64,000 bases of DNA from Ruminococcaceae bacterium Marseille-P2935 (GTDB lineage: Bacteria; Bacillota; Clostridia; Oscillospirales; Ruminococcaceae): positions 124,001 to 188,000 of the forward strand of contig LT629952.1 of the NCBI GenBank assembly GCA_900104565.1. Reading direction: 5' to 3'. The notes beneath the pieces were generated by a model. That model saw nothing but the letters and a program-made list of their open reading frames with translations, made no database searches and was not told where the DNA came from. The position numbers and the translations under genes were made by a program. Shown piece after piece: positions 54,841-63,808 of this stretch. Within the stretch, counting starts at the first letter, position 1. The number at the start of each line of letters is the position of its first letter.

Positions 54841-55195
54841 TTTTTCCATTCCATTGGAAGTGGGGGTGGTTTTCTCATTGAGACAAACAAGTTTAAAAGC
54901 TTTTGCAGAAGTGTTTTGTCTTTGTTATATTAGCCGAGCGTTTTCACTCATTCAAAACCGTTCGTTTCGAAGGTGCGCGGCAGCTGTACGTGGCTGATAA
55001 AAATGAGAGAATTTTTGCCTACAGTCAAATCTTTGCGCCTTTTATGTGAGGCAAAGAAATACCTGCCGTCTGAAAACTGTTGTAACCTTTAAATTTATGG
55101 ACTGTCAATTGCTGAAGGAATTGTTAAAAAAGAGCCCGCTGCAAGAATCTGAACGAAATTGGGGAATTGCCAAGGTTTGAAAAATAAAATGAAAT
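54841..55195. other. Intergenic region between VOC and ytvI-like genes
   Basis: About 350 bp. No open frame, hairpin or RNA family that I can support. Confidence 0.35.
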
Positions 55196-56272
55196 TCAAC
55201 TCCTGTAAAGGTGAATCTGCCCTGTATCGTTCAAATGTTTCAAAAGCAGTGCTGCCAGCGGCGCAAGCATTATGCCCAATATTCCAAACAGCCGTAACCC
55301 AAGGAACATGGCAGTTACTGTAACCAGTGGGTTTAAACCAATCTGGTCACTGAGCACCTTCGGTTCGATTAAACTGCGTATCAGGGTAATAATTCCGTAA
55401 AGTATGGCCAACCCAATAGCAAGAGCGGTGTCCTGTCGCAAAAATTCGAATACGATCCAGGGTATCATGACACCACCGGTGCCTAAAATAGGGAGCAAGT
55501 CAAACAAAGCAATTAATAAGGCAATGGCTGGCGCGTAGTCTACACCCAGTGCCCACAGACCGATTGACAATTCTAAAAATGTAATAAACATAAGAATCAG
55601 GTAAGCACGAACCATTTTAAATACCGTGTGCACAATAAAATTTTTGCTTTCCATGACTAGTTCTCGAAAGCGTTTGGGAATTTGACGCATAACAAAACGG
55701 GAGACATTTTGATAATCCAGGCAGATTAAAATGGAGGAGAGGATAGTGAACAAGAATGTGGTAAGATAAAGCGGCATTTTTTTTGCAATATTGGTACAGA
55801 ATGTGAGCATAACCGTAGAAAGGGTAGTAACCAATTGATTGATACTGTTTGAGAATACGTCTAATAGCTCCGCCACGCGATCGGAACTGTGAGGGGACAG
55901 CTTTGTAAAAAAAGAAATGATCCACTGATTGACCGATTCAAAAAAGGGTAACGCATTTTGTTCATATAAGGCAGGCAGCTGCGAGAAGAAGTTATCGAAT
56001 TGGCTTGCCAGAAAAGTAATAAAAATCCAGAGAATAACCGTTATAAGAGAATAGAAAAGAAAAGCAGAAAAAAAAGCAGCGGCTTTTGGCCTAAACCGCC
56101 AGTGCTTTATAAAAACCTGGGTTAGTGGCTTTAAAATAAATGCAATTGCAAACCCAAGAATAAAGGGGAGTACTAAACCCAGCAGATATCGTAAGCATAA
56201 ATAAATTATTCCGGTTACAGCTAGTGTATAGCCGCAGTTAATCAGCAGCTGCACTTTTTTATCATGCTGCAT
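55196..56272 (-). CDS. YtvI-like membrane protein of the AI-2E exporter family
   Basis: 358 residues with about eight membrane helices. Signature DLLPILGTGGVMIPW and EPKVLSDQIGLNPLV of the AI-2E family; clostridial and Bacillus YtvI members are expressed in sporulation. AAGGAGG fits ATG 56272 (complement), six codons inside the longest frame. Function as a transporter is inferred. Confidence 0.85.
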   Translation of the reverse strand: MQHDKKVQLLINCGYTLAVTGIIYLCLRYLLGLVLPFILGFAIAFILKPLTQVFIKHWRFRPKAAAFFSAFLFYSLITVILWIFITFLASQFDNFFSQLPALYEQNALPFFESVNQWIISFFTKLSPHSSDRVAELLDVFSNSINQLVTTLSTVMLTFCTNIAKKMPLYLTTFLFTILSSILICLDYQNVSRFVMRQIPKRFRELVMESKNFIVHTVFKMVRAYLILMFITFLELSIGLWALGVDYAPAIALLIALFDLLPILGTGGVMIPWIVFEFLRQDTALAIGLAILYGIITLIRSLIEPKVLSDQIGLNPLVTVTAMFLGLRLFGILGIMLAPLAALLLKHLNDTGQIHLYRS

Positions 56273-56621
56273 TTTATTCCTCCTTTTCATTTAGATAGCC
56301 GTATCAATTAGTATGGGAAAAACCAGGAGAAATATGTTTTAATTATGGTTTGATAAAAAATCTCTTAAAATATTACATTATATTTTTGGCGCTTTTATGG
56401 AAAATACATAAAAAAAGTTTGTAAAATTTTGCAAAGTAAGAACAACCTATAAAAATCTATAAAATCAGCAGGAAACAGAAGCTAAGATGACCTAATTTTG
56501 AAAAACCTCTGGATTTAACCTAAATTAGGAGGTATTCATCCCAAACAGTGATTGTCAAACTTGTTTACCTTTGTTATAGTGTACTTCGTAATAATACAAT
56601 CGTATTTGTGAGGTGGACTGT
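56273..56621. other. Leader region of the threonine operon
   Basis: About 350 bp between divergent genes. It contains an inverted repeat CCTAATTT (56491-56498) and AAATTAGG (56522-56529), then the promoter at 56552. No T-box or riboswitch core was recognised. Confidence 0.4.
56552..56580 (+). promoter_or_regulatory. Predicted promoter of the threonine operon
   Basis: TTGTCA (56552-56557) and TATAGT (56575-56580), 17-bp spacing, 41 bp before the first gene. Confidence 0.6.
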
Positions 56622-57065
56622 ATGCAGGATATCCCGAAATACCTTTTAGTAGATACCAAAGTACTGCCCGAGGTATTTTCAAAAGTAATGCTGGCAAAGC
56701 GGTTGTTAGCCAGGGGAAAGGCTAAAAACTCCTCTGAGGCAGCTAAAATGGCCGGAATTTCCCGCAGCGCTTATTATAAATATAAGGACTCTGTACATGC
56801 TCCGCAAACAGCCGTGTCGGACAATATTACGACTTATTATGCGGTGTTGGAAGATATTCCAGGAGTTTTGTCATCTTTTATTACCGAGCTTTATAAAGCG
56901 GGAGCTAACATACTTACAGTGAATCAGAACATTCCTGTTGATGGCGTGGCGCCTGTATCCATTTCGGCAAGAACCAACCATCTGCAGATGGATGAAGATG
57001 AATTTGTTTCGTACCTTACTGGTCTTAGTGGGGTAGTGGAAGTGAAAAAGCTGACTTCGCAGTAA
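56622..57065 (+). CDS. ACT-domain protein (PheB/UPF0735-like)
   Basis: 147 residues. N-terminal helix-turn-helix-like segment (RGKAKNSSEAAKMAGISRSAYYKYKD, shown in part: SSEAAKMAGISRSAYYKY), then an ACT domain (about 68-145) with YAVLEDIPGVLSSFITEL. ACT domains bind amino acids, so it may sense threonine or a related amino acid for this operon; an enzymatic role is unlikely. TGAGGTG favours ATG 56622. hom follows after 42 bp. Confidence 0.83.
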   Translation: MQDIPKYLLVDTKVLPEVFSKVMLAKRLLARGKAKNSSEAAKMAGISRSAYYKYKDSVHAPQTAVSDNITTYYAVLEDIPGVLSSFITELYKAGANILTVNQNIPVDGVAPVSISARTNHLQMDEDEFVSYLTGLSGVVEVKKLTSQ

Positions 57066-57107
57066 TTTCATGAGCAAAGCAAAAGAATACCCAAAGGAGG
57101 AAAACAG

Positions 57108-58343
57108 ATGGTTAATATAGCAGTGATGGGATATGGCGTAGTCGGCTCTGGGGTCGTAGAGGTCATTTACAAAAACCGCGAAAGCATTTTAAAAAAATGT
57201 GGAAAAATTATTGATGTAAAATATATTTTGGACTTGAAGGATTTTCCAAACAGCCCCTATCAGGAAAAATTTGTAAAAGATTTTAATGTCATTTTAAATG
57301 ATGACGACATTTCCGTAGTCGTTGAGGTAATGGGCGGTATTGAGCCCGCATTTACCTTTGTAGATGCCTGCCTGAAGCGGGGGAAAAGTGTTGTAAGTTC
57401 CAACAAAGAACTGGTAGCAGCCAAAGGTGCGCAGCTTTTAAAGACTGCCCGGCAAAATAATGTAAATTTCTTTTTTGAGGCCAGCGTTGGCGGCGGTATA
57501 CCCATTATTCGCCCGCTGCACCAATGCCTTGCCGCTAACCAGATTTATGAAATTGCCGGAATTTTAAACGGTACCACAAACTTTATTTTAACCAAAATGA
57601 TCAAAGAAGGTATGAGCTTTGATTCGGCACTAAAACTGGCTCAGGAGCTCGGCTATGCTGAGCGCAATCCTTCTGCCGATGTTGACGGGCACGATGCCTG
57701 CCGTAAAATTTGCATTCTTGCCTCACTGGCATTTGGCAGCCATGTTTATCCGCAGAATGTACATACCGAAGGGATTACTGCCATTACGTTGGAAGATGTG
57801 GCCTATGCTGAGGATTGGGGCGGAGTAATCAAACTGATTGGCCGCGCCAATAAAACGGAGGACGGAAAACTACAGGTAATGGTAAGCCCGGCATTCATAC
57901 AAAACGACAGCCAGCTTGCCAACGTAAATGATGTGTTCAATGGAATTCTGGTGCGGGGGGATACTACCGGCGACGTTGTGTTTTACGGAAAAGGCGCCGG
58001 CAAATTACCCACCGCTTCGGCTGTAGTGGCTGATGTAATTGAAGAAGTAAAGTCTCCGGGTACGGTGCGGTCCCTGCGTTGGGAGGATTCTACCGGAAAC
58101 AATGTTGAGGATACGGCGACATATCAGGCACAGATGTATGTGCGTGCACAGGGCCAGAAAGCAAAAAAAGAGATTGAAGCGATATTTGGAGAGGTATGGT
58201 ACCTCGCACGTCAAAATCAGCCGCTGGATGAAGTGGCGTTTGTGACCCCATTACTAAAAGAGGGGGAACTCAACCATCAGTTCCAGCAGTTGGAGGCGGC
58301 AGGAGTTTCTATTCTTGCAAAAATCAGAATATTGGATTATTAA
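57108..58343 (+). CDS. hom: Homoserine dehydrogenase
   Basis: Reduces aspartate semialdehyde to homoserine with NAD(P)H. 411 residues. Nucleotide-binding MGYGVVGSGVVEVI, SSNKELVAAKGAQL, EASVGGGIPIIRPL and GILNGTTNFILTKM with the catalytic region ADVDGHDACRK. The C-terminus (from about 335) is a short ACT-like regulatory region, usual for allosteric control by threonine. AAGGAGG precedes the ATG. Confidence 0.97.
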   Translation: MVNIAVMGYGVVGSGVVEVIYKNRESILKKCGKIIDVKYILDLKDFPNSPYQEKFVKDFNVILNDDDISVVVEVMGGIEPAFTFVDACLKRGKSVVSSNKELVAAKGAQLLKTARQNNVNFFFEASVGGGIPIIRPLHQCLAANQIYEIAGILNGTTNFILTKMIKEGMSFDSALKLAQELGYAERNPSADVDGHDACRKICILASLAFGSHVYPQNVHTEGITAITLEDVAYAEDWGGVIKLIGRANKTEDGKLQVMVSPAFIQNDSQLANVNDVFNGILVRGDTTGDVVFYGKGAGKLPTASAVVADVIEEVKSPGTVRSLRWEDSTGNNVEDTATYQAQMYVRAQGQKAKKEIEAIFGEVWYLARQNQPLDEVAFVTPLLKEGELNHQFQQLEAAGVSILAKIRILDY

Positions 58344-58385
58344 TTGCTTTTTAAGCCCATTTTGTCAATTACGGAGGCTTCACAT

Positions 58386-59291
58386 ATGATAAAAGTAAGG
58401 ATCCCGGCGACCAGTGCCAACATTGGTTCCGGGTTTGATTCCCTTGGACTTGCGGTTTCTATGTACAATTATGTTGAGGTTGAGGAATGCGAGGGCATTC
58501 ATATTACCTCGACTGACTCGGTTCCTATTCCAACGGATGAAAATAATTTAATTTATAAAACTTCTAAATATTTGTTTGACCTTTGTGGTAAAAGCCTGAA
58601 AGGCCTTAAGATCAGGCAGACCAACAATATTCCAATGGCACGCGGCCTTGGAAGTTCATCAGCTTGTATTGTATCCGGCTTGCTGGCCGCCAACCAATTG
58701 ATGGGAGAACCGCTCAGCCAGGATGAGATTATTAATATTGCGGCCGCCATGGAGGGACACCCTGACAACTCCACACCGGCATTGATCGGGGGGCTGGTAA
58801 CCTCGGTATTAGAAGATAAGACCGTACATTATGTAAAGCAGGAAATTAAGGATGATTTACGGTTTGTCACAATTATTCCTGATTTTGAACTGAAAACTTC
58901 GCTGGCACGATCAGCTTTACCGAAAGAGGTAACCCATAAAGAGGCAGTATACAATCTTTCTCGTGCAGCTTTGATGTCGGTTTCGTTATATAGCGGGAAC
59001 TATCAGAACCTGCGGGTAGCCGCCCAGGATAAATTGCACCAGCCCTACCGCCTGAAGTTGATCAAAGGTGCCGACCGGGTATTTGATATTTGTTATGGTT
59101 TGGGAGCATATGCTGCCTATATCAGCGGTGCTGGTTCCACCCTGATGGCTATTGTGGATAAGAAGATTGAAGGTTTTGAAGAAAAACTTCGCGATGATTT
59201 AAATTATTTGGGATTATCAGCCTGGCAGATTCATAGCCTTAGTATTGATAATATTGGCACAACAGTTATAATAGACAAGGAAACATATTAG
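58386..59291 (+). CDS. thrB: Homoserine kinase
   Basis: GHMP kinase that phosphorylates homoserine for threonine synthase. 301 residues from ATG 58386 (CGGAGG upstream; the frame is open from 58344 without a site). VRIPATSANIGSGFDSLG at the N-terminus, the ATP loop RGLGSSSA (about 91-98), and the C-terminal ISGAGSTLMAI. Between hom and lysC; no threonine synthase gene is in the window. Confidence 0.96.
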   Translation: MIKVRIPATSANIGSGFDSLGLAVSMYNYVEVEECEGIHITSTDSVPIPTDENNLIYKTSKYLFDLCGKSLKGLKIRQTNNIPMARGLGSSSACIVSGLLAANQLMGEPLSQDEIINIAAAMEGHPDNSTPALIGGLVTSVLEDKTVHYVKQEIKDDLRFVTIIPDFELKTSLARSALPKEVTHKEAVYNLSRAALMSVSLYSGNYQNLRVAAQDKLHQPYRLKLIKGADRVFDICYGLGAYAAYISGAGSTLMAIVDKKIEGFEEKLRDDLNYLGLSAWQIHSLSIDNIGTTVIIDKETY

Positions 59292-59311
59292 TAATTTTTG
59301 GGGGGTACACG

Positions 59312-60517
59312 ATGGGTTTAATCGTACAAAAATTTGGCGGTTCATCGGTTAAGAATGCGGAACGCCTCTTCCATGTGGCAAAAATTGTTACCGATACCTA
59401 TGCCAAAGGAAATAGTGTTATAGTTGTCGTATCCGCACAGGGAGATACTACGGATGACCTGCTGGAAAAAGCAGCAGAAATTAATCCTCAGGCTTCTAAG
59501 CGTGAAATGGATGTACTTTTGAATACAGGCGAAATGATTTCCATCTCTTTGCTGGCTATGGCAATTGAGAAACTGGGTTATCCGGTTATTTCGCTCACCG
59601 GCTGGCAAGCAGGTTTCTTAAGCGATTCCAACCATGGAAATGCAAGAATTCGCAGAATAAACACCGAGCGGGTGGAAAATGAAATTCACAAAGGCAATAT
59701 TGTAATTGTGGCAGGGTTTCAAGGCCTAAACCGCTATGATGACCTTACGACTCTAGGACGCGGAGGTTCGGACACCAGCGCAGTAGCGTTGGCAGCAGCA
59801 CTTTCGGCAGACAAATGCCAGATTTTTACCGATGTGGATGGCGTTTATACGGCAGACCCGCGGCTGGTAAAGACTGCCCGTAAAATTGATGAAATCACCT
59901 ATGATGAGATGCTGGAACTGGCAACACTAGGGGCACAGGTATTACATAACCGTTCTGTAGAAATGGCTAAAAAATACAGCGTTAACCTGGAGGTAGTCTC
60001 CAGTTTGGAAAATAAACCCGGCACACAGATTAAGGAGGTAGTGAAAGTGGAGAAAATGCTGATTAAGGGCGTAGCCAGAGATAATGATGTTGCACGAATT
60101 TCGGTGATTGGTTTGCCGGATCAGCCCGGTATTGCTTTCCGTGTATTTTCTTTGCTTTCCGCAAAAAAAATAAATGTTGATATTATCCTTCAATCTATTG
60201 GTCGTGAAGGGACCAAAGATATCAGCTTTACTGTATCCAGATCCCACAGGCAGCAGGCAGTTGACCTGCTGAATGAAGTGAAAGAGTCACTGGGTGCCAA
60301 AGAGATTCTGTGCGATGAGAACATCTCTAAAATTTCTATTGTGGGTGCTGGTATGCAAAGCAACCCGGGCGTGGCATCTAAGATGTTTGAGGCATTGGGT
60401 GAGGCAAATATTAATATTCAGATGATTTCTACAAGTGAAATTAAAATTTCTGTCCTGATTGATAGAAAAGACAGCGAGCGCGCATTGAGTGTAGTGCATG
60501 ATGCTTTTGCGATCTAA
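59312..60517 (+). CDS. lysC: Aspartokinase
   Basis: Phosphorylates aspartate, the first step to lysine, threonine and methionine. 401 residues. KFGGSSVKNAERL at the N-terminus, LGRGGSDTSAVALAA and TDVDGVYTADPR in the kinase domain, then two ACT domains (about 265-400; GLPDQPGIAFRVF, MISTSEIKISVLI). Linked to hom and thrB, so control by threonine is plausible. An internal start for a beta subunit is possible, as in Bacillus, but no strong site was picked out. Confidence 0.96.
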   Translation: MGLIVQKFGGSSVKNAERLFHVAKIVTDTYAKGNSVIVVVSAQGDTTDDLLEKAAEINPQASKREMDVLLNTGEMISISLLAMAIEKLGYPVISLTGWQAGFLSDSNHGNARIRRINTERVENEIHKGNIVIVAGFQGLNRYDDLTTLGRGGSDTSAVALAAALSADKCQIFTDVDGVYTADPRLVKTARKIDEITYDEMLELATLGAQVLHNRSVEMAKKYSVNLEVVSSLENKPGTQIKEVVKVEKMLIKGVARDNDVARISVIGLPDQPGIAFRVFSLLSAKKINVDIILQSIGREGTKDISFTVSRSHRQQAVDLLNEVKESLGAKEILCDENISKISIVGAGMQSNPGVASKMFEALGEANINIQMISTSEIKISVLIDRKDSERALSVVHDAFAI

Positions 60518-60527
60518 ACCGAATTAT

Positions 60528-60555
60528 ATGCCTGCACCTTATGGTGCAGGCATAC
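60528..60555 (+). terminator. Hairpin after lysC
   Basis: TATGCCTGCACC pairs with GGTGCAGGCATA; only a weak T-run (CTGTTT) follows. Confidence 0.6.
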
Positions 60556-60975
60556 TGTTTATACAAAACCTTTACAGGACTGACTGTTTTGTAAAAATAA
60601 GCGGGACGCATGACGGCACCTATGAGGTGAAAGGAAAAATCCTTTGCGGGCAGATGCTCCACGATAGGGGGATTAAGTACTGCCTTTGTACATGTTGAAA
60701 CTGCACTGGTGGTCTTGCCCTCATATACCTTGCACACAATTGGGCGTGATTCCTTTCGCTACAGTGTGCCTTTTGTAGCCATCTTAAATATTATTCTGCC
60801 CCTTAGTGTCATTGCAATACCCTGCTGCCATCACAGCTTAGGCAGAAAATTTTAGGGTAGCAGCTTTTTAGTGAAATATTAAAAAAATGCAATTAGGATC
60901 GTAAAGCTTTTCATTAAAATAAGGGGAGAATGCAGTTTGTTATGCCGGAACAAAGCGGCGGAATGGAGTATAAAA
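60556..60975. other. Intergenic region before the thymidylate-synthase-like gene
   Basis: About 420 bp. Small open frames are present but none with a convincing start or family. No regulatory RNA recognised. Confidence 0.35.
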
Positions 60976-61632
60976 ATGAAGTGTTTAGGCAATGTTGAAA
61001 CGATTGGATTAGCCTGGATCACCATGTTGAATGAAATTATCCAGAATGGAACTGAAACCCTGTATACCGACAATGCAGATGAAAGCTACCCGGTTAAAGA
61101 AGTAGTTGGCAGGGTACTGACCATTCAAAATATGAGCCTGCCCGATCCAATTATTGAAAAATATATGGTGCCTGAAGAGTTTGTATGGATGGAAGATAAT
61201 TTTACAAAGCTTGGTACAGTAAAAGAGCTGTATCATGAAAATTCTTATGCCAGCAGGTTCTATCGTTACATGAACGAAAAAAACCAGATGGAGTGGGTGA
61301 TTACACGGCTGCAAGAAAATTTGCATGCCCGCTCTGCCACCATTACTACATTTGAACCCTTGACCGATGAAAAATATATTCCCTGTGTCAGTATGCTGGA
61401 TTTCTATGTAGAAAGTGACAAGCTGGATTTATATGTTTACTGCCGCAGCCTGGATTTTGGATGTAAGGCATACGTCAACCTGGTAATGCTTTATAAGATT
61501 ATGAAGCAGATTGCAGATAAAATTAATATTGCTGTTGGTGCAATGCATTTGATTGTAAAATCAGCACATGTTTATGATCGGGACAAACAAAAAATAGAAC
61601 GCATTTTAAGTGACTATTCTAAAAATTCATAA
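60976..61632 (+). CDS. Small thymidylate-synthase-fold protein
   Basis: 218 residues from ATG 60976 (TGGAG seven bases before; a TTG at 60937 is in frame). Matches the ThyA core: Cys137 in YIPCVSMLDFYV, Arg157 and Asp160 in YCRSLDFG, Asn168, His198 and Tyr200 in KSAHVYDRD. The spacings Cys-Arg 20, Arg-Asn 11, Arg-His 41 and His-Tyr 2 equal those of E. coli ThyA. Differences: shorter than ThyA (264), no N-terminal phosphate-loop Arg motif, and Val where ThyA has His after the Cys. Methanogen-type synthases are similarly small. It may be a thymidylate synthase or act on another pyrimidine; alone in its transcription unit. Confidence 0.72.
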   Translation: MKCLGNVETIGLAWITMLNEIIQNGTETLYTDNADESYPVKEVVGRVLTIQNMSLPDPIIEKYMVPEEFVWMEDNFTKLGTVKELYHENSYASRFYRYMNEKNQMEWVITRLQENLHARSATITTFEPLTDEKYIPCVSMLDFYVESDKLDLYVYCRSLDFGCKAYVNLVMLYKIMKQIADKINIAVGAMHLIVKSAHVYDRDKQKIERILSDYSKNS

Positions 61633-61736
61633 AACTTTTCATTTTAAAATTGTTTGGTATCGTTTTGTTTTTTCATGGTACCCGATCGCCTTTATAAGGC
61701 ATTGTTTTATTTGAGCTTGATGTTTTTGCATACCCA

Positions 61737-61780
61737 AAACAGCTATTCCCTTCCTTGTTTGGTGGGAATAGCTGTTTTCT
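61737..61780 (+). terminator. Terminator after the thymidylate-synthase-like gene
   Basis: AAAACAGCTATTCCC pairs with GGGAATAGCTGTTTT around a 13-base loop. Confidence 0.8.
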
Positions 61781-61804
61781 CCGGTACCTTATTTTCATAC
61801 ATGC

Positions 61805-61839
61805 AAAAGGAACCCGCCTTAGAAGGCGGGTTCCTTTTT
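61805..61839. terminator. Bidirectional terminator before the FMN lipoprotein gene
   Basis: AAAAGGAACCCGCCTT pairs with AAGGCGGGTTCCTTTT around AG; serves the converging minus-strand gene. Confidence 0.85.
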
Positions 61840-61864
61840 ACGAATCAAGTATTCCTGAAATCAA

Positions 61865-63160
61865 TTATTCAGCAGCCGGTTCAACAACCAAAGTGGTGGT
61901 ATCGCCAGTAGCGGCATTGCTTTTCAGCAGCTGCCCAACCAGCAATTTAAAGTTGTTGCTGCTGGAGGTAGCGCCAGCTACATTTTCAACCTTTGTCACA
62001 TCACCATTTGCATTGTTGAAAGAATCAACCAGTTCTTTAGAATATTTTTCAGGATAGGTTTCGGGCATGCCGTTTTTCTTGTTGCCTGCAGACATGCTCT
62101 CTTTATAGTCAGCATCTTTGCTCTTCAGTTTGGTATTGTCAGTTTCGTTGAAAGAATCATACTCATCAATGGTTACTTTACCATCTTTAACAGTAAGAAC
62201 AACATAATCTTTCCAGCCATGGCTAAAGGTGCTCATTTCTGCACGGTAGGTTCCATCCACATACTGAGGCAGGGTGTACTCGCCGGTTACACCATTTTCA
62301 GCGTTTTTCAAAACAGCGGTCATCAACTTTTTAAAGCTCTCGGTAGCGGTGGTAGCACCTGCAACTGTTTCAACCTTGCTCAGGTCACCATCAGCAGCAG
62401 TAAAGGCAGCAACAAGTTCTGCAGAGTATTTTTCGGGATAAGTCTCAGGCAGGTTGTTTTTCTTGTTGCCGGCGATCATGTTGGTTTTATACTCTTCGTC
62501 CTGGCTCTTCAGCTTGGTGGGGTCCTCTTGATTTATGGCATCATACTGCTTTACAGTAAGAACGCCGTCTTTCACTTCAGCTACAACAAAATCTTTCCAA
62601 CCATAATGATAATCAGCACTCATCACTTTGTATTCGCCGTCAGCATATTTGTTGACAACCAGGGTAGTAGTATCGCCAGTTAAAGCATTTTTACCTAAAA
62701 TTTCACGTATAAAACGTTTAAAGGTATTGGAAGCAGAAGTAGCGCCAGCCACATTTTCAACCTGCTCTACATCGCCGGTTTTGCCAAAAGAGGCGATCAG
62801 CTCTGGCGAGTATTTTGCAGGATATGTTTCGGGCAGGCCATTTTTGGCATTTCCGGCCATCATGGAGGTTTTGTAATCTTCGTCTTTCGATTTCAGTTTG
62901 GTGTTGTCCTGCTCGCTGTAGGCATCGAACTCGTCAATGGTGATCTGATCATTTTTAATAGTCAGGACCACATAATCCTTCCAGCCATAGTGGAAATCAG
63001 CTGCCTCAGCGCGGTAGGTTCCATCTTTGTACTTCAGCTCAGCAGCAGACTGAGAAGGCTGAGAGGCAACATTGGAGCTGCTTTGACTGTTACTAGTGCA
63101 GCCAGCAAATGCTGAAACAGCCAAAGAAACAGCCAAAAGGGTCACAATAATTTTTTTCAT
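61865..63160 (-). CDS. Lipoprotein with three FMN-binding domains
   Basis: 431 residues. Lipoprotein signal ending in AFAGC with Cys21, then a Ser-rich linker, then three tandem domains (about 43-155, 168-285, 298-412), each with a HYGWKDYVV- or SHGWKDYVV-type strand, a KYSxELVxxF helix and a flavinylation-type motif: VAGATSAS (Thr141), VAGATTAT (Thr270), VAGATSSS (Thr398). The motifs are 128-129 residues apart. Such domains receive FMN covalently from ApbE; the PplA lipoprotein of Listeria extracellular electron transfer is built alike with two. It would sit on the outer face of the membrane. AAGGAGG precedes the ATG on the minus strand. Confidence 0.9.
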   Translation of the reverse strand: MKKIIVTLLAVSLAVSAFAGCTSNSQSSSNVASQPSQSAAELKYKDGTYRAEAADFHYGWKDYVVLTIKNDQITIDEFDAYSEQDNTKLKSKDEDYKTSMMAGNAKNGLPETYPAKYSPELIASFGKTGDVEQVENVAGATSASNTFKRFIREILGKNALTGDTTTLVVNKYADGEYKVMSADYHYGWKDFVVAEVKDGVLTVKQYDAINQEDPTKLKSQDEEYKTNMIAGNKKNNLPETYPEKYSAELVAAFTAADGDLSKVETVAGATTATESFKKLMTAVLKNAENGVTGEYTLPQYVDGTYRAEMSTFSHGWKDYVVLTVKDGKVTIDEYDSFNETDNTKLKSKDADYKESMSAGNKKNGMPETYPEKYSKELVDSFNNANGDVTKVENVAGATSSSNNFKLLVGQLLKSNAATGDTTTLVVEPAAE

Positions 63161-63383
63161 AAGTTCCTCCTTATTAAATTCACGGATTTAACTGGTAAAG
63201 TATAACATAGTAAACTACATGAGTCAATAACATTATTTCCTGATCTTTATAAACTATGTGGCTTTAGAATAATGTATTATGTACAGTGCCATACTACTGT
63301 ATAGGGAAAATAAGGAAATATGCTATGACTTTTACATAGTATACCAAATGGGTAGTAATTAATCAATAGGAAAGAGGAAAAAA

Positions 63384-63563
63384 ATGGATAAAAATTTACA
63401 ATTCAGAGAAAACTGGGGGTCAAAAATTGGGCTTATCATTCTTGCTATAGGCAATGCTGTTGGCAGAAAAGGGATTAAAGCAATACAGCCTGATCAGGTA
63501 CCGGCTTTGAATGATGCTGGTGCAGTTGGCACTGCTTGTTGGTTTTATGTGGCTGCAGTATAG
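63384..63563 (+). pseudogene. Remnant of a sodium:neurotransmitter symporter (SNF) family gene
   Basis: A 59-codon frame with AGAGGA upstream begins like an NSS/SNF transporter (FRENWGSKIGLIILAIGNAVG), which normally runs to 440-500 residues. After GNAVG the family sequence (LGNIWRFP) is lost, and the frame stops at 63563. In another frame (63511-63738) hydrophobic sequence continues (FAFWCLAVPPVLAVLLI), which may be part of the same decayed gene. Best read as a large internal deletion with loss of frame. Confidence 0.65.
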
Positions 63564-63742
63564 TTGGGGGCAATTGCTGGGCGGCTATCAAGGCAAGGTT
63601 GTTCGCCCGGCAAAGCTGCTGCCGCGTCAGTTTGCATTTTGGTGCCTTGCTGTACCGCCTGTTTTGGCTGTTCTGCTTATTTTAACAGCAGGAAAGGTGT
63701 TGCTTTTAAGTCGGGAAGTGTGCCCATGTTATCTTTAGCCGA

Positions 63743-63771
63743 TTGAAATGCCACAAAGTCTGTTGTATAAT
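63743..63771 (+). promoter_or_regulatory. Predicted promoter of the ATP-grasp gene
   Basis: TTGAAA (63743-63748) and TATAAT (63766-63771) with 17-bp spacing, 37 bp before the start. Confidence 0.6.
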
Positions 63772-63808
63772 GGAGCATACGGAAAATTGACAAAAGGACG
63801 TGGATAGT

